Below, piece by piece: positions 53,564-62,061 of a stretch of 64,000 bases of DNA; positions within the stretch are counted from its first letter, which is position 1, and each line of letters starts with the position of its first letter. This DNA is from Niastella caeni (GTDB taxonomy: Bacteria; Bacteroidota; Bacteroidia; Chitinophagales; Chitinophagaceae). The position numbers and the translations under genes are program-made. The stretch covers positions 930,001 to 994,000 of the forward strand of contig NZ_STFF01000002.1 of assembly GCF_004834005.1 (NCBI RefSeq), in the 5' to 3' direction. A model generated the notes under the pieces. The model did not search any database. It had not been told where the DNA came from and saw only the letters and a list, made by a program, of their open reading frames with translations.

Positions 53564-53902
53564 TTATTGAAATACCGGCCTTACTTCAACACTGCCATCG
53601 GCATCCAGGGCCGGACAGCCATGCGCCAATGTGAGCGCGTCTTCTATATTTTCTGCTTTTACAACCAAAAAACTGCCAAGTCTTTCCCTGATCTCAACAA
53701 AAGGGCCATCGGTAATAACACCACCGGGTTTCAGCACTTTGCCTTCGGTAGCCAGGCGGATACCGGTAGTAGCTAATTTTCCCTGTGCGGCAATGCCACC
53801 TACCCAGTCCTGCCATTTTTTCGTAAGCGTCTCCATTTCTTTAGGCGAAACATTATTGTAGTCATAGCTGGGTTGACGGAATAATAACATGAACTCTTTC
53901 AT
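53564..53902 (-). CDS. YCII-related / DGPF-domain protein
   Basis: The 112-residue ferredoxin-like-fold protein starts MKEFMLLFRQPSYDY and carries the family signature TDGPFVEIRERLGSFLVVKA followed by HGCPALDADGSVEVRPV. DGPF proteins are the usual partners of ECF42 sigma factors; their biochemical role is unknown. The ECF42-like sigma gene lies 50 bp downstream on the same strand, with a stem-loop between, so the two probably form one transcript starting upstream of this gene. Confidence 0.92.
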   Translation of the reverse strand: MKEFMLLFRQPSYDYNNVSPKEMETLTKKWQDWVGGIAAQGKLATTGIRLATEGKVLKPGGVITDGPFVEIRERLGSFLVVKAENIEDALTLAHGCPALDADGSVEVRPVFQ

Positions 53903-54158
53903 AATTTTTTTTATTTATAGTCCCGCTTTTCGACGGGGCAAGTTAGTAATTAAAAGAACCAAAAAGCAAATCACAAGAACCAAAAAACAAGTTCCCTAAA
54001 GCAAAAGATAAGTACCAGGGAAAAAGCTACAAGTTGCACGCTGCAAGCAAATACAGTTGAATGCCTAAAGCAAATGCGGAATGCAAGCCAGGATCAATTT
54101 GTAATAAACAATTTGCAATAGGCAATGGAAAATTGTGAACTAAGAACAAGAACCCCCG
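53903..54158. other. intergenic stretch with a 21-bp near-repeat
   Basis: No gene is visible. Near 53955-53996 two 21-bp units begin AAGAACCAAAAA and share most bases; 21 is three heptamer lengths. About 54029-54050 carries degenerate GCTACAAGTTGCACGCTGCA words. The left end should contain the promoter of the DGPF-sigma pair, and the right end is the 3' flank of the AhpD-like gene. Confidence 0.45.
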
Positions 54159-54626
54159 TTAGGCATATTGCCCCGGAGTGTATGTGCCCACCATAGCAGG
54201 GTTAGGGAATGCAATGTTTACCCGGTTATAGCTGTTGATGGCTATTATGGCAAAGGTGAGGTCGATCAGTTCTTCATCAGAAAATTGTTCGCGGGCAGCT
54301 TCATGTGTGGCCGCATCTACATGTCCGCCTTTGAGTTTTGTCAACGCTTCGGCCAATGCCAATGCAGCCCGTTCGCGTTCGGTGTAAAAGGGGGCTTCGC
54401 GCCAGGCATCCAGTACAAGAAGGCGTTGTGTGGTTTCGCCACCTGCCAACAGGTCTTTCGAATGCATGTCGAGGCAGAAAGCGCAACCATTGAGCTGCGA
54501 CACCCGGTAATAAATTAAATGTAAAAGAGGCTGTTCTACTACTGATTTGTGCAGATAGGCGCCCAGGCTGTTCAAAGATTTCAATGCGCGTTGTCCTTTT
54601 TCGTGTACGTTAATGGTTTGGCTCAT
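54159..54626 (-). CDS. AhpD-like carboxymuconolactone decarboxylase family protein
   Basis: The AhpD/CMD fold is helical; many members are peroxide- or thiol-reactive through a CxxC motif with a nearby His. The 155-residue protein has LNGCAFCLDMH (Cys48, Cys51, His55), the standard AhpD-type redox/proton-relay motif, followed by helices RERAALALAEALTKLKG and ELIDLTFAIIAINSYNRVNI. This is the alkylhydroperoxidase-like rather than the decarboxylase type. The start is the ATG at 54626; an upstream ATG at 54644 adds six residues and lies in a palindrome. CMD proteins are also common ECF-associated partners, and an ECF42-like pair lies just downstream on the same strand. Confidence 0.88.
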   Translation of the reverse strand: MSQTINVHEKGQRALKSLNSLGAYLHKSVVEQPLLHLIYYRVSQLNGCAFCLDMHSKDLLAGGETTQRLLVLDAWREAPFYTERERAALALAEALTKLKGGHVDAATHEAAREQFSDEELIDLTFAIIAINSYNRVNIAFPNPAMVGTYTPGQYA

Positions 54627-54640
54627 TTGTTTTGAATTTA

Positions 54641-54676
54641 TCATTATTGAATGTTGTGTTTATACATCAATAATGA
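54641..54676. promoter_or_regulatory. perfect inverted repeat TCATTATTGA-N16-TCAATAATGA over the AhpD-like gene start
   Basis: Two 10-bp arms (54641-54650 and 54667-54676) form an exact palindrome with a 16-bp AT-rich spacer, immediately upstream of the AhpD-like start. The spacing of 26 bp from arm start to arm start suits a dimeric regulator binding on one face, or a hairpin in the leader RNA that would cover the start region. No terminator T-run follows. Confidence 0.55.
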
Positions 54677-54778
54677 CCGGGACAAACCAAATTGGACAGG
54701 CTCGGAAAATTATTTTTAAATTTTTTTTGAACTGGTGGCGGGCGGCCGGTTATTCGCCCTGACCGGGCAGGAAAAAAG

Positions 54779-54811
54779 ATTGCCCCGTTGAGTACAACAA
54801 AAGGGGGCAAT
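54779..54811 (-). terminator. Rho-independent terminator of the small propeptide-like gene
   Basis: Stem ATTGCCCC / GGGGCAAT (54779-54786, 54804-54811), then CTTTTTTCC on the minus strand. It lies 30 bp after the stop codon of the 81-residue gene. Confidence 0.8.
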
Positions 54812-54840
54812 CCTGTTATTAGGCGTTGAAACACTATTAT

Positions 54841-55086
54841 TTACAGTGAATTCAGCTGCTCGTTGATAGCAACGGAAATAACCTGGCCATCGGCTTCCAG
54901 TTTGGGAAGGTCGGTTTTCTTAATATCTGCAGTAAAAATATTTGCCGTTATTTTTTTGCGCAGTGACAGCCAGGACGGTACATAGTTGGGTTCGCGCACA
55001 TTAATAATGACATTCAACACCGGGTTGGCATCGTTTGCCGACACCTTACCCGTCACTTTCGACTTGCTTAGTTTGTGCTTATCCAT
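54841..55086 (-). CDS. standalone subtilase-propeptide (I9)-like small protein, possible protease inhibitor
   Basis: The 81-residue protein has no signal peptide. After a Lys/Ser-rich start it reads PVLNVIINVREPNY, then ITANIFTADIKKTDLPKLEA and GQVISVAINEQLNSL. This strand-helix-strand pattern resembles propeptide/inhibitor I9 domains, which fold and inhibit subtilases. The neighbouring subtilase has a similar segment before its catalytic domain (AIVTGRIPIQRIEHIRSL). Standalone I9 domains can be proteinase inhibitors. The gene follows the subtilase by 64 bp, but a strong terminator lies between them. The function is inferred from this resemblance and the neighbourhood, not from a confirmed family. 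Confidence 0.6.
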   Translation of the reverse strand: MDKHKLSKSKVTGKVSANDANPVLNVIINVREPNYVPSWLSLRKKITANIFTADIKKTDLPKLEADGQVISVAINEQLNSL

Positions 55087-55097
55087 ATCCTAATTTA

Positions 55098-55131
55098 CAA
55101 AAAAAAACGGGTATCGCAATGGATACCCGTT
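55098..55131 (-). terminator. strong terminator between subtilase and propeptide-like gene
   Basis: A perfect 10-bp stem AACGGGTATC / GATACCCGTT (55106-55115, 55122-55131) is followed on the minus strand by TTTTTTT and then the leader of the 81-residue gene. It sits 20 bases before that gene's ATG, so readthrough from the subtilase should be limited. Confidence 0.88.
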
Positions 55132-55150
55132 GATTATGTAATGCATTGAT

Positions 55151-57163
55151 TTATAATGCCCGTTTCCGCTTTGTGCGGCTCGATTTCTTGGCGGTTTTAG
55201 GTGGCGTTTTCTTGGGTTGCTTTTTGATCAGTTCGCCCGGCGTAGCATCAAATGCCTTTACCGCGGCAGTCTTTACGCCTGATAGTAAGCCGATCATATC
55301 TGGCACAAAAATGCGACCATAACCGAACCGGCTATCCCATGCTGCATCGGGCGGGTTTAACCGGCCTTTCTTCGTAATAATAGTACGCAGTTCATCAATA
55401 GTAAGCTTTTTTCCGGCGGCGGCAGCGGCTGCGTATAACAGGGCAATACAACCGGTAACAGCGGGTGCAGCCATGCTGGTGCCCGACATCAGTGTTCGCT
55501 CTTTTTTAGTGGTTGAATTAGCGGCCAGTATATTGCTGCCCGGTGCTGAAATTTCAGGTTTATGCCGGCCATCACGTGTGGGGCCTTCACTGCTGAACCA
55601 GGAAATTGGAGAGCCTTTTTTGGTGGCGTCATATGAAGCAACGGTAATGGACTTATGGCTGCACGAAATAGAACCCAGTGTATGGGAGTTGTCACGGGCG
55701 CCGCCGAATGTAGATGGGCCGCGGTCGTCGCGTTCTATCCAGCCATGGAATGGTACTGCTTTAGAATTGTTGTTGATGAGTCGAACGGTCCAGTTACCGG
55801 GGTTGTGTTCTTTTAGCCAGATGCCAATCACATTATCGTGGTTATTGGGATCATTAAGGCGGTTGCTGATCACCAGTTGAACCTTACCGTTGGAATCTTT
55901 TACCTGCCCGGTTTCGTCGGGTTCCACCGTTCCCAGGCTTTGTCCGGTAGGGTCAATCACTTCAACCAATAGCTGGTCAGAGCCTTTGTACCAGATCTCC
56001 AATTCATTTTCGGTAAAATCGTTACCGTCTACCAGCCAGCTAACATCGTACGTACCGTTGCCGGGCACCTGGCCGGCAGTATGAATGCCATCTTCATGCG
56101 AATTGGCAGCGGCTATTACTACCGCGCGGTTAGGCTTTTCCTGCAGCATGCCATCGATGGCTTTTTCAACGAGGGTAGAACCGTCGTGCGGCCCGCCGTT
56201 AGTGCCGAGGCTGATATTGATAACGCAGGGTTTGTCGCCGGCTTCATCAAAAATAAAGCGGATGGCCTCAACCAGGTTTACCGAATCGCCAAAGTTTTTG
56301 CCTACAACATCAGGGCCTTCCCAGGGAATATTGCTGGTGCTGAGCTGAACAAAGATCAGGTCGGCGGCAGGTGCAACGCCCGGGAAGCCGGAGCCTTTAC
56401 CATTACCGGCGGCAATATCCATTACGTGCGTGCCATGGGCGCCGGGATGCAATAGATGGCCGAGGGTTTCATAAGGCTTAGCGCTTTTGATGGCTTTGTT
56501 TATATCGTTCGGTAAGTGTAAACGGCCGTAAGGAACACCGTTGCCGTTGGTGCTGGCTGTTTGGTCCCAGAATTTTACCAGGCGGGTTTTGCCGTTCTTA
56601 TCCAAAAAGTTCTGGTGTGCGAAATCGCAGCCGAAATCGATGATGCCAACCAAAACGCCCTTGCCGCCGGTTTGTTTTGCCGGGGTAGAAGCATATTTGT
56701 TGGCGCCCACATCGGGAACTGTTTTGTGCACAGCCTCTGTTACTTTGCGGGCCGCTTTCAGGCTTTTTACAAAAGGCAGGCTACGAATGTGTTCAATGCG
56801 TTGAATGGGGATGCGGCCGGTTACAATGGCTGGTTCATTACCCCTTGCCCTGGTAATTAAAGTGGGGTTTCTGACTTCTTGTTGATTATTCCAGCTTTCT
56901 GTATCGGTTACGCTTGCAATAACCGCCAGTTCATTTTCGCTGGTAGAACTGGTAGGTGATTTGCGGATGCCGCTACGGTGCAGCAGGATGGCTTGTTGCA
57001 GCTTAGGGTCCATGGGAGTAAGCTTTTTTTCACCGGTAGCGCTCCGGCTTTTTGTTACGGGTATGTAACTGGTTAGGCGGGTAGTTACTTCGGTGGTAAT
57101 AATTTGATTTGTTTGTACCACAGCAGTATTCATAGTTGGGGTACTTTTTGATGATTTAGCCAT
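55151..57163 (-). CDS. S8 family subtilisin-like serine peptidase without signal peptide
   Basis: The 670-residue subtilase has its Asp in VGIIDFGCDFAHQNF (about 176), His in GAHGTHVMDIAAG (about 246), the oxyanion Asn in VVIAAANSHEDG and the nucleophile Ser in SGTSMAAPAV (about 563), so the triad is complete. An I9-like segment precedes the catalytic domain (about 77-141). An insert between the His and Ser boxes carries a beta-rich domain (about 370-500). The C-terminus is a very basic tail rich in Lys, Pro and Arg. I chose the ATG at 57163; an upstream ATG at 57229 adds 22 residues with no signal peptide either. It therefore looks cytoplasmic or non-classically released, unusual for this family. 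Confidence 0.88.
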   Translation of the reverse strand: MAKSSKSTPTMNTAVVQTNQIITTEVTTRLTSYIPVTKSRSATGEKKLTPMDPKLQQAILLHRSGIRKSPTSSTSENELAVIASVTDTESWNNQQEVRNPTLITRARGNEPAIVTGRIPIQRIEHIRSLPFVKSLKAARKVTEAVHKTVPDVGANKYASTPAKQTGGKGVLVGIIDFGCDFAHQNFLDKNGKTRLVKFWDQTASTNGNGVPYGRLHLPNDINKAIKSAKPYETLGHLLHPGAHGTHVMDIAAGNGKGSGFPGVAPAADLIFVQLSTSNIPWEGPDVVGKNFGDSVNLVEAIRFIFDEAGDKPCVINISLGTNGGPHDGSTLVEKAIDGMLQEKPNRAVVIAAANSHEDGIHTAGQVPGNGTYDVSWLVDGNDFTENELEIWYKGSDQLLVEVIDPTGQSLGTVEPDETGQVKDSNGKVQLVISNRLNDPNNHDNVIGIWLKEHNPGNWTVRLINNNSKAVPFHGWIERDDRGPSTFGGARDNSHTLGSISCSHKSITVASYDATKKGSPISWFSSEGPTRDGRHKPEISAPGSNILAANSTTKKERTLMSGTSMAAPAVTGCIALLYAAAAAAGKKLTIDELRTIITKKGRLNPPDAAWDSRFGYGRIFVPDMIGLLSGVKTAAVKAFDATPGELIKKQPKKTPPKTAKKSSRTKRKRAL

Positions 57164-57452
57164 GTCAATACATTTTTTAGCGATTACTAAATGGCGTTTT
57201 CGGGAGGTATGGGAGAAAAATGCTATCAATCAGAGAGGAACAGGCGTTACGATAAATGTTAGTCTAATATTACATCAATCAGGATAAATAAAAAGGCGTG
57301 TTTTTCACGTATTTTGGATGACTGGGGTGTGGGGATCGAACAGCGTCTTTCGAAAAGGGGCAGGTTGGTGAAGTGAAAGTAGTATTTAAACAAGTGCCAT
57401 GCAATACCACGTTAGTGGTAGCTATAACAGGCAGGTGTGTTGCTGTTACGCG

Positions 57453-57932
57453 CTATAATTCCTTCTCCATATAAATAGCGCCGGGTATGGGGTTGAAGCG
57501 ATAAGGTTCAATTTCCCGGAAACCGAACGATTGGTACAATTTGATGGCGGCGCGCATGGAGGGAACGGTATCGAGCCGGATGGAACGATAGCCCATTTGT
57601 TTGGCTTCATCGAGCGCCAGTTGCATCAGTTGTTGCCCGAGTTGAAGGCCGCGGTAACCGGCATCAACAAACATTCTTTTAAGTTCAGCGGTATTGTCGT
57701 CGATCTTTCGAACGCCCGCACAGGCAATGGCTTTATCGCCATCATAGGCTAATAATAATACGCCGGTAGGGGCGTTGTATTCAATGGCAATTTGTTGCAT
57801 TTCTCTGTCCACATCCTGGAAGGTCAGTTCAAAATCCAGTGACCGGATATACTGCATAAAAAGCCGTTTCCCATTTTCAAAATCCATTTTCGTTTCCGCT
57901 TTTTGCAGCGTACAGGTATTGCCGGTATTCAT
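57453..57932 (-). CDS. GNAT family N-acetyltransferase
   Basis: GNAT enzymes transfer an acetyl group from acetyl-CoA to an amine. The 159-residue protein has the acetyl-CoA motif A in RMFVDAGYRGLQLGQQLMQL (Gly-rich YRGLQLG), the following helix (DEAKQMGYRSIRLDTVPSM) and the C-terminal substrate segment (LYQSFGFREIEPYR). It is close to the group acting on small molecules or antibiotics, but the substrate cannot be told. No operon partner is evident. Confidence 0.85.
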   Translation of the reverse strand: MNTGNTCTLQKAETKMDFENGKRLFMQYIRSLDFELTFQDVDREMQQIAIEYNAPTGVLLLAYDGDKAIACAGVRKIDDNTAELKRMFVDAGYRGLQLGQQLMQLALDEAKQMGYRSIRLDTVPSMRAAIKLYQSFGFREIEPYRFNPIPGAIYMEKEL

Positions 57933-58273
57933 ACAATGCTTTTCTGTAAGCGCAAAGATATTATTCCCGGTTCAACGGAAACAGGAGCAGATGGGGAAGA
58001 AGGGGGTGGATCAGAGGATTGTCTTAATTCCCCACATTTTTGTTTATTGTCTTAAAACCCATTATTTTAACTGCGGCAACTGAACTGCGATAACCCCAAA
58101 GATTGATTGAGATCAAGGAAGCCAGGGTGAAATGCGGTTTTTCCCTAAATTTAGTTTACCAGTCCATTAAACTTTCCCCTTAAGTCTTATCCATTCATTT
58201 CAAACCCTATCCAGCCTCGTTACAAATAAAACAAGAAAAGATTGTAAGCCATTTGAAGCGTACATGATTGAAT
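57933..58273. other. intergenic region upstream of a third ECF sigma gene
   Basis: No gene or repeat was recognised in these 341 bp. The left 30 bp should be the leader of the GNAT gene, and the promoter of the sigma gene must lie in the AT-rich right half (58140-58260). Confidence 0.4.
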
Positions 58274-58864
58274 ATGCTTGATGTTCAAGACGATATTATT
58301 GTGGCATTTCGACAGGGCGACCGTGCCGCGTTCAATACTATTTACCTGCAACTCCGAAAACCCATTATTACGTTTTGCAAGTATATGGTACCCCTTGATG
58401 ATGCCGAAGACATTACATCAGATGTTTTTGTGCGGTTGTGGAAATTCAGGGAGCAATGGAACACCATAAACGATGTAAAGGCGTTTTTGTACGTTTCGGC
58501 TCGTAATGGCTGCCTGAATTTTCTGAAACAGCAAAAGACAAGGTCCGATAAGCAAAAGGAAATTGCCGGCTTCCTGGAACGGCAACAGGAAATGATCCTG
58601 CAATCACAAATAGAATCAGAGCTCATTAGCCTGATCAAAACGGAAGTAGATAACCTTCCCGACACCTGCAGAACCGTATTCACCCTGTCGTATTTTGAAG
58701 GCTATGAAAATGCAGAAATTGCCGAAAGACTAAGCATAAGCGACAAAACCGTTAGAAATTTAAAGTCCATAGCCTTAAAGACCATCAAGAAAAACCTCGA
58801 AAGCAAGGGTTTACAACTAAGTGGCATTTTGATGCTGGTACAAATGATAAAACGGCTGCCTTAG
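58274..58864 (+). CDS. ECF RNA polymerase sigma factor
   Basis: The 196-residue sigma factor has region 2 (FNTIYLQLRKPIITFCKYM, DAEDITSDVFVRLWKFREQW, then VKAFLYVSARNGCLNFLK) and region 4 (NLPDTCRTVFTLSYFEGYE, then the helix-turn-helix NAEIAERLSISDKTVRNLKS). Its tail ends in LQLSGILMLVQMIKRL, a weaker hydrophobic end than the other sigma factors here. I chose the ATG at 58274; an upstream TTG adds two residues. No FecR gene follows, and the next gene is a small unrelated protein, so its regulon is not local. Confidence 0.9.
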   Translation: MLDVQDDIIVAFRQGDRAAFNTIYLQLRKPIITFCKYMVPLDDAEDITSDVFVRLWKFREQWNTINDVKAFLYVSARNGCLNFLKQQKTRSDKQKEIAGFLERQQEMILQSQIESELISLIKTEVDNLPDTCRTVFTLSYFEGYENAEIAERLSISDKTVRNLKSIALKTIKKNLESKGLQLSGILMLVQMIKRLP

Positions 58865-59087
58865 CTGTTGTAAATTGTATTTTATATACGCCATTGGTAA
58901 ATGGCTGATTGAGCATTATCAATCAATTGCAGAACAATTTCCACTACTTTTTAGGAAATGCATTTTAAAGTGTGAATCATGTAATTCTTTTCTAAAATTA
59001 TATAATATTAAGGCACAGAAAGAAGCTCACCTTTACAGGAATTATGCTTCTAAAAGTTACTGGATTCCGGGATTAAATATATTTAAT

Positions 59088-59405
59088 ATGTCAAACCGAG
59101 ATATGGATACCATAAGTACTGTCCTTAATATGCTAAAACTAAAAAAACAGGACAATGAATTTCTAATTAATGGAACAGGACAGTTAAGCCTCAATGGGAA
59201 ATCTTATAATCAGCATGACATTAAAATTATTAAAACTTACCGTTTTGAGGGAGAGTCTGACCCTGCGGACGCAGCTATAATATATCTCATTATGGCTCGT
59301 GATAGCGTTATTGGCTATAGTCTGGATGCGTATGGTGTGTATACAAATCATACGAATGATGGATATGCCGATTTGATTCAAAAAATGGCCATAAAAATAA
59401 AGTAA
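59088..59405 (+). CDS. small conserved Bacteroidota protein (105 aa)
   Basis: The product starts MSNRDMDTISTVLNMLKLKK and contains IKTYRFEGESDPADAAIIYL and GYSLDAYGVYTNHTND. It resembles a small Bacteroidota family sometimes labelled phosphoribosylpyrophosphate synthetase in databases; that label looks like a misannotation, because the protein is far too short and lacks PRPP-binding motifs. I chose the ATG at 59088; the frame is open to a TTG at 58875, but those 71 residues have no family resemblance. No function is known. Confidence 0.6.
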   Translation: MSNRDMDTISTVLNMLKLKKQDNEFLINGTGQLSLNGKSYNQHDIKIIKTYRFEGESDPADAAIIYLIMARDSVIGYSLDAYGVYTNHTNDGYADLIQKMAIKIK

Positions 59406-59480
59406 AGCATTTCCATTATTCATCCATTATAAATCTGCTCATTAAATAAAGAGCCTATAGCCCGGTATTGAATAAGCCAT

Positions 59481-60566
59481 ATGAAAGAAATCCCTGTCAC
59501 CATAAAACGTTCGCTTGAAATCCTCGGGGTTTTTCTGATTGGAGTGATAATTGTACTTGGAAAAGTAATCATAATGCCCCTGCTGATGTCTTTTTTCATC
59601 AGTATTATGCTGCTACCGGTTTTCCGCTTCTTCAGAAAACGAAAATTATCTGAAACAATAGCTATTCTTTTACCGATATTATTAGTAATCATCATAGCCG
59701 CACTTATAGTATGGCTATTCTACAACCAGATGAGATTTCTCCTGCACGATTATCAGAAAATAGAGCAAAATTTAACCATACATCTTAATGCGCTGAGTTT
59801 ATGGATCAGCCAGGTTTTCGGCTTCTCGCCCGCAGATCAATTAAATTTTATCAATCAGCAAAGCAACAAACTTTTTAACTATGCAGCCAATATTCTAAGC
59901 GGTGCAGCCGGCTCAGCAACAGGCATATTGATATTCTTTGGATTATTGCCTATTTACACCTTTCTGTTAGTAATGTACAGAAGTATTTTTATGAAATTCA
60001 TCTTAATGTGTTTTGAGCCCAAAGAACATGAAAATATAGAGGCCGTTATGCAACAAATTGAAAAGATGGGTAAAAGATACCTGTTAGGCTTGTTGATTCA
60101 GCTTTGTTATATTACTATTCTGCTATGGGGAATACTGGCTGTTTTCGGTATTAAACACGCACTGTTAATAGGTATTGTCTTCGCTTTCTTAAATCTCATC
60201 CCCTACCTCGGCGCATTGATAGGTAACATTTTAGGCGTATTGATTACATTGGCTTCATCGGAAAGTATTGTTGACATCCTGTTTGTTGTGGGTTCTATAG
60301 CCGTGGTACAATTCCTCGATAATAATATTTTAATGCCACGTATCGTAGGTTCCCAGGTAAAGCTCAATCCGCTCATTTCAATAATAGGTATTTTCATTGC
60401 CGGAGTTATGACAGGTATATCCGGTATGTTTCTCGCGTTACCGATCATGGCGATTTTAAAAATTATATTCGACCGCACTGAGCAATTTAAAAAATGGGGC
60501 GTGCTATTAGGTGATGAAAGACCTGCTAAAAAGCCTATGCGTTTTCCAGCTATCCGACGCCGATAA
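59481..60566 (+). CDS. AI-2E family (PerM/TqsA-type) membrane protein
   Basis: The 361-residue protein is mainly hydrophobic, with about seven or eight transmembrane helices (ILGVFLIGVIIVLGKVIIM, ETIAILLPILLVIIIAALIV, GILIFFGLLPIYTFLLVMY) and the family segment FAFLNLIPYLGALIGNILG, then NNILMPRIVGSQVKLNPL. Members include TqsA (autoinducer-2 exporter) and sodium/proton antiporters. The substrate cannot be judged. The C-terminus is basic (KKPMRFPAIRRR). The gene stands between a small protein and the bestrophin-type gene, 54 bp before the latter, so these two may be expressed together. Confidence 0.9.
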   Translation: MKEIPVTIKRSLEILGVFLIGVIIVLGKVIIMPLLMSFFISIMLLPVFRFFRKRKLSETIAILLPILLVIIIAALIVWLFYNQMRFLLHDYQKIEQNLTIHLNALSLWISQVFGFSPADQLNFINQQSNKLFNYAANILSGAAGSATGILIFFGLLPIYTFLLVMYRSIFMKFILMCFEPKEHENIEAVMQQIEKMGKRYLLGLLIQLCYITILLWGILAVFGIKHALLIGIVFAFLNLIPYLGALIGNILGVLITLASSESIVDILFVVGSIAVVQFLDNNILMPRIVGSQVKLNPLISIIGIFIAGVMTGISGMFLALPIMAILKIIFDRTEQFKKWGVLLGDERPAKKPMRFPAIRRR

Positions 60567-60620
60567 AATAAGACTACTCTGTTTTGCTGTTCCCATCAAT
60601 TATAACAAATTTGCAAAAGT

Positions 60621-61517
60621 ATGATACTTGAGTCTAAATTACCTTTTAAATATTTGATTGGCATTGTTAAGTATGAGTTGATAATAGTATTGACGGTAGG
60701 AATATTAACCCATTTTAGTGCCATAAGACTTACCGCGTTTCTTCCCGAGATGCCGCTTGCCATACCAGCTTTTCTGGGAACGTCCATTTCAGTACTCCTT
60801 TCTTTTAAGATGAATCAGTCTTATGACAGGTGGTGGGAGGCCAGGAAAGTATGGGGAGCAATTGTCAACGATTCGAGGAGTTTGGTGATTCAGTTACAAT
60901 CGTTTCTGAATTCTGATCAGACTGATAATATTAAGAGAATCTCCTATCGGCAAATCGCATGGTGTTATTCACTTGGAAGATCATTGAGAGGCAACCTTAA
61001 TTCGATTGAAAATTTAGATCATTTGATTACTAAAACCGACCAGGCTCAAATTTCAAAACACAATAATTACAACCTCGCTATATTGCAATTAACCGCAGCA
61101 GATATAAAGGAATTACGATTGAATGATGCTATTGATATGCATGGTCATATTCACCTGCAGGAAACAATTATCCGCCTGACAGACTCAATGGGGGGTGCAG
61201 AAAGGATCAGTAAAACAGTTTTTCCATCTACATACCGTTTAATTCTTCATTTTATAATTTACCTTTTCGTTATAACACTTGCTATTTCTTTAAAAGGAAC
61301 CAATAATACCTTTGTTATACCTCTTCTGTTATTAATTTCTGCTGGGTTCTTTTGTATAGAAAAAATAGCCTATCATTTACAGGATCCTTTCAGAAATCTT
61401 CCAAGTGATATACCTGTAACAGATATAGCAAATACAATTGAAATAAATATCAGGCAGTTGCTAAGTGAAGAAATAAGCAAAGGCGATAGTAAAGCAAACG
61501 ATTATTTTGTAATGTAA
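60621..61517 (+). CDS. bestrophin family (chloride channel-type) membrane protein
   Basis: Bestrophins form pentameric anion channels. The 298-residue protein has the hallmark YDRWWEARKVWGAIVND after the second hydrophobic helix (MPLAIPAFLGTSISVLLSF). It has helices near residues 15-40, 200-230 and 225-250, and the conserved C-terminal GFFCIEKIAYHLQDPF. Bacterial members are of this size. Ion specificity is not seen in the sequence. It lies 54 bp after the AI-2E-type gene. Confidence 0.92.
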   Translation: MILESKLPFKYLIGIVKYELIIVLTVGILTHFSAIRLTAFLPEMPLAIPAFLGTSISVLLSFKMNQSYDRWWEARKVWGAIVNDSRSLVIQLQSFLNSDQTDNIKRISYRQIAWCYSLGRSLRGNLNSIENLDHLITKTDQAQISKHNNYNLAILQLTAADIKELRLNDAIDMHGHIHLQETIIRLTDSMGGAERISKTVFPSTYRLILHFIIYLFVITLAISLKGTNNTFVIPLLLLISAGFFCIEKIAYHLQDPFRNLPSDIPVTDIANTIEINIRQLLSEEISKGDSKANDYFVM

Positions 61518-61557
61518 AACTTAATTAAACATAAATAGATCCTGAATGCTAAAGAAT

Positions 61558-61893
61558 TTAATTTCTTCCCGCCAAAAGTTCTTTGCTAATGTGGTTTTCA
61601 AAATCTGTAAGGAAAGCTTTATTGTTACGGCACGATTCAAATAACGATTCCAAATTTGAAGTTTTGAAAAAACCGGAAGTAATAATTCGGGAGAGTGCAG
61701 GGTTGGCTTCAACCCAATCGGTTTTCAGGGAGTGGTCTTTTAGGTAAGATATAATGATCTCAACTTTGAAATAAATGGCGATATGTGATATCCCCTGATT
61801 TAAAACGGAGAGTTCATGAAACGCTTTTGGATAGTTTGCAGGACTAAACTTCTCGAGGTCCTTAATAATGGTACTATTGATATTGTTTGACAT
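61558..61893 (-). CDS. small unknown protein (111 aa)
   Basis: This is a soluble, mostly helical product (IKDLEKFSPANYPKAFHEL, FKVEIIISYLKDHSLKTDW, NLESLFESCRNNKAFL) with no signal peptide, no membrane segment and no recognised motif. The frame is intact. It is convergent with the bestrophin-type gene, 40 bp away, and no clear terminator separates them. Confidence 0.6.
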   Translation of the reverse strand: MSNNINSTIIKDLEKFSPANYPKAFHELSVLNQGISHIAIYFKVEIIISYLKDHSLKTDWVEANPALSRIITSGFFKTSNLESLFESCRNNKAFLTDFENHISKELLAGRN

Positions 61894-61995
61894 AAATAAG
61901 GTTTGATTGATAAAATGATGGAAAATCTACAAATAACTTTCAGAGTGGGTTGTTTTTGGAAGTATTGCAATGGTTTTATTGTTTGCTGCCGGTTG

Positions 61996-62031
61996 GAAAA
62001 AACCGCCCCAAAATTTAATTCAGGACGGTTT
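61996..62031 (-). terminator. Rho-independent terminator of the small exported protein gene
   Basis: Stem GGACGGTTT / AAACCGCCC (62023-62031 and 62000-62008 on the + strand) with one G-T pair and a 14-nt loop is followed on the minus strand by TTTTTCC. It lies 30 bp after the stop codon of the 99-residue gene. Confidence 0.7.
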
Positions 62032-62061
62032 CCCGTTGTCTAAACTAGTTTGCCCGAATAT

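Noticed and set aside
58875..59087. Upstream extension (71 codons from TTG) of the 105-residue protein
   Set aside because: The added residues have no similarity to the conserved part, and a clear ATG sits exactly at the start of that part.
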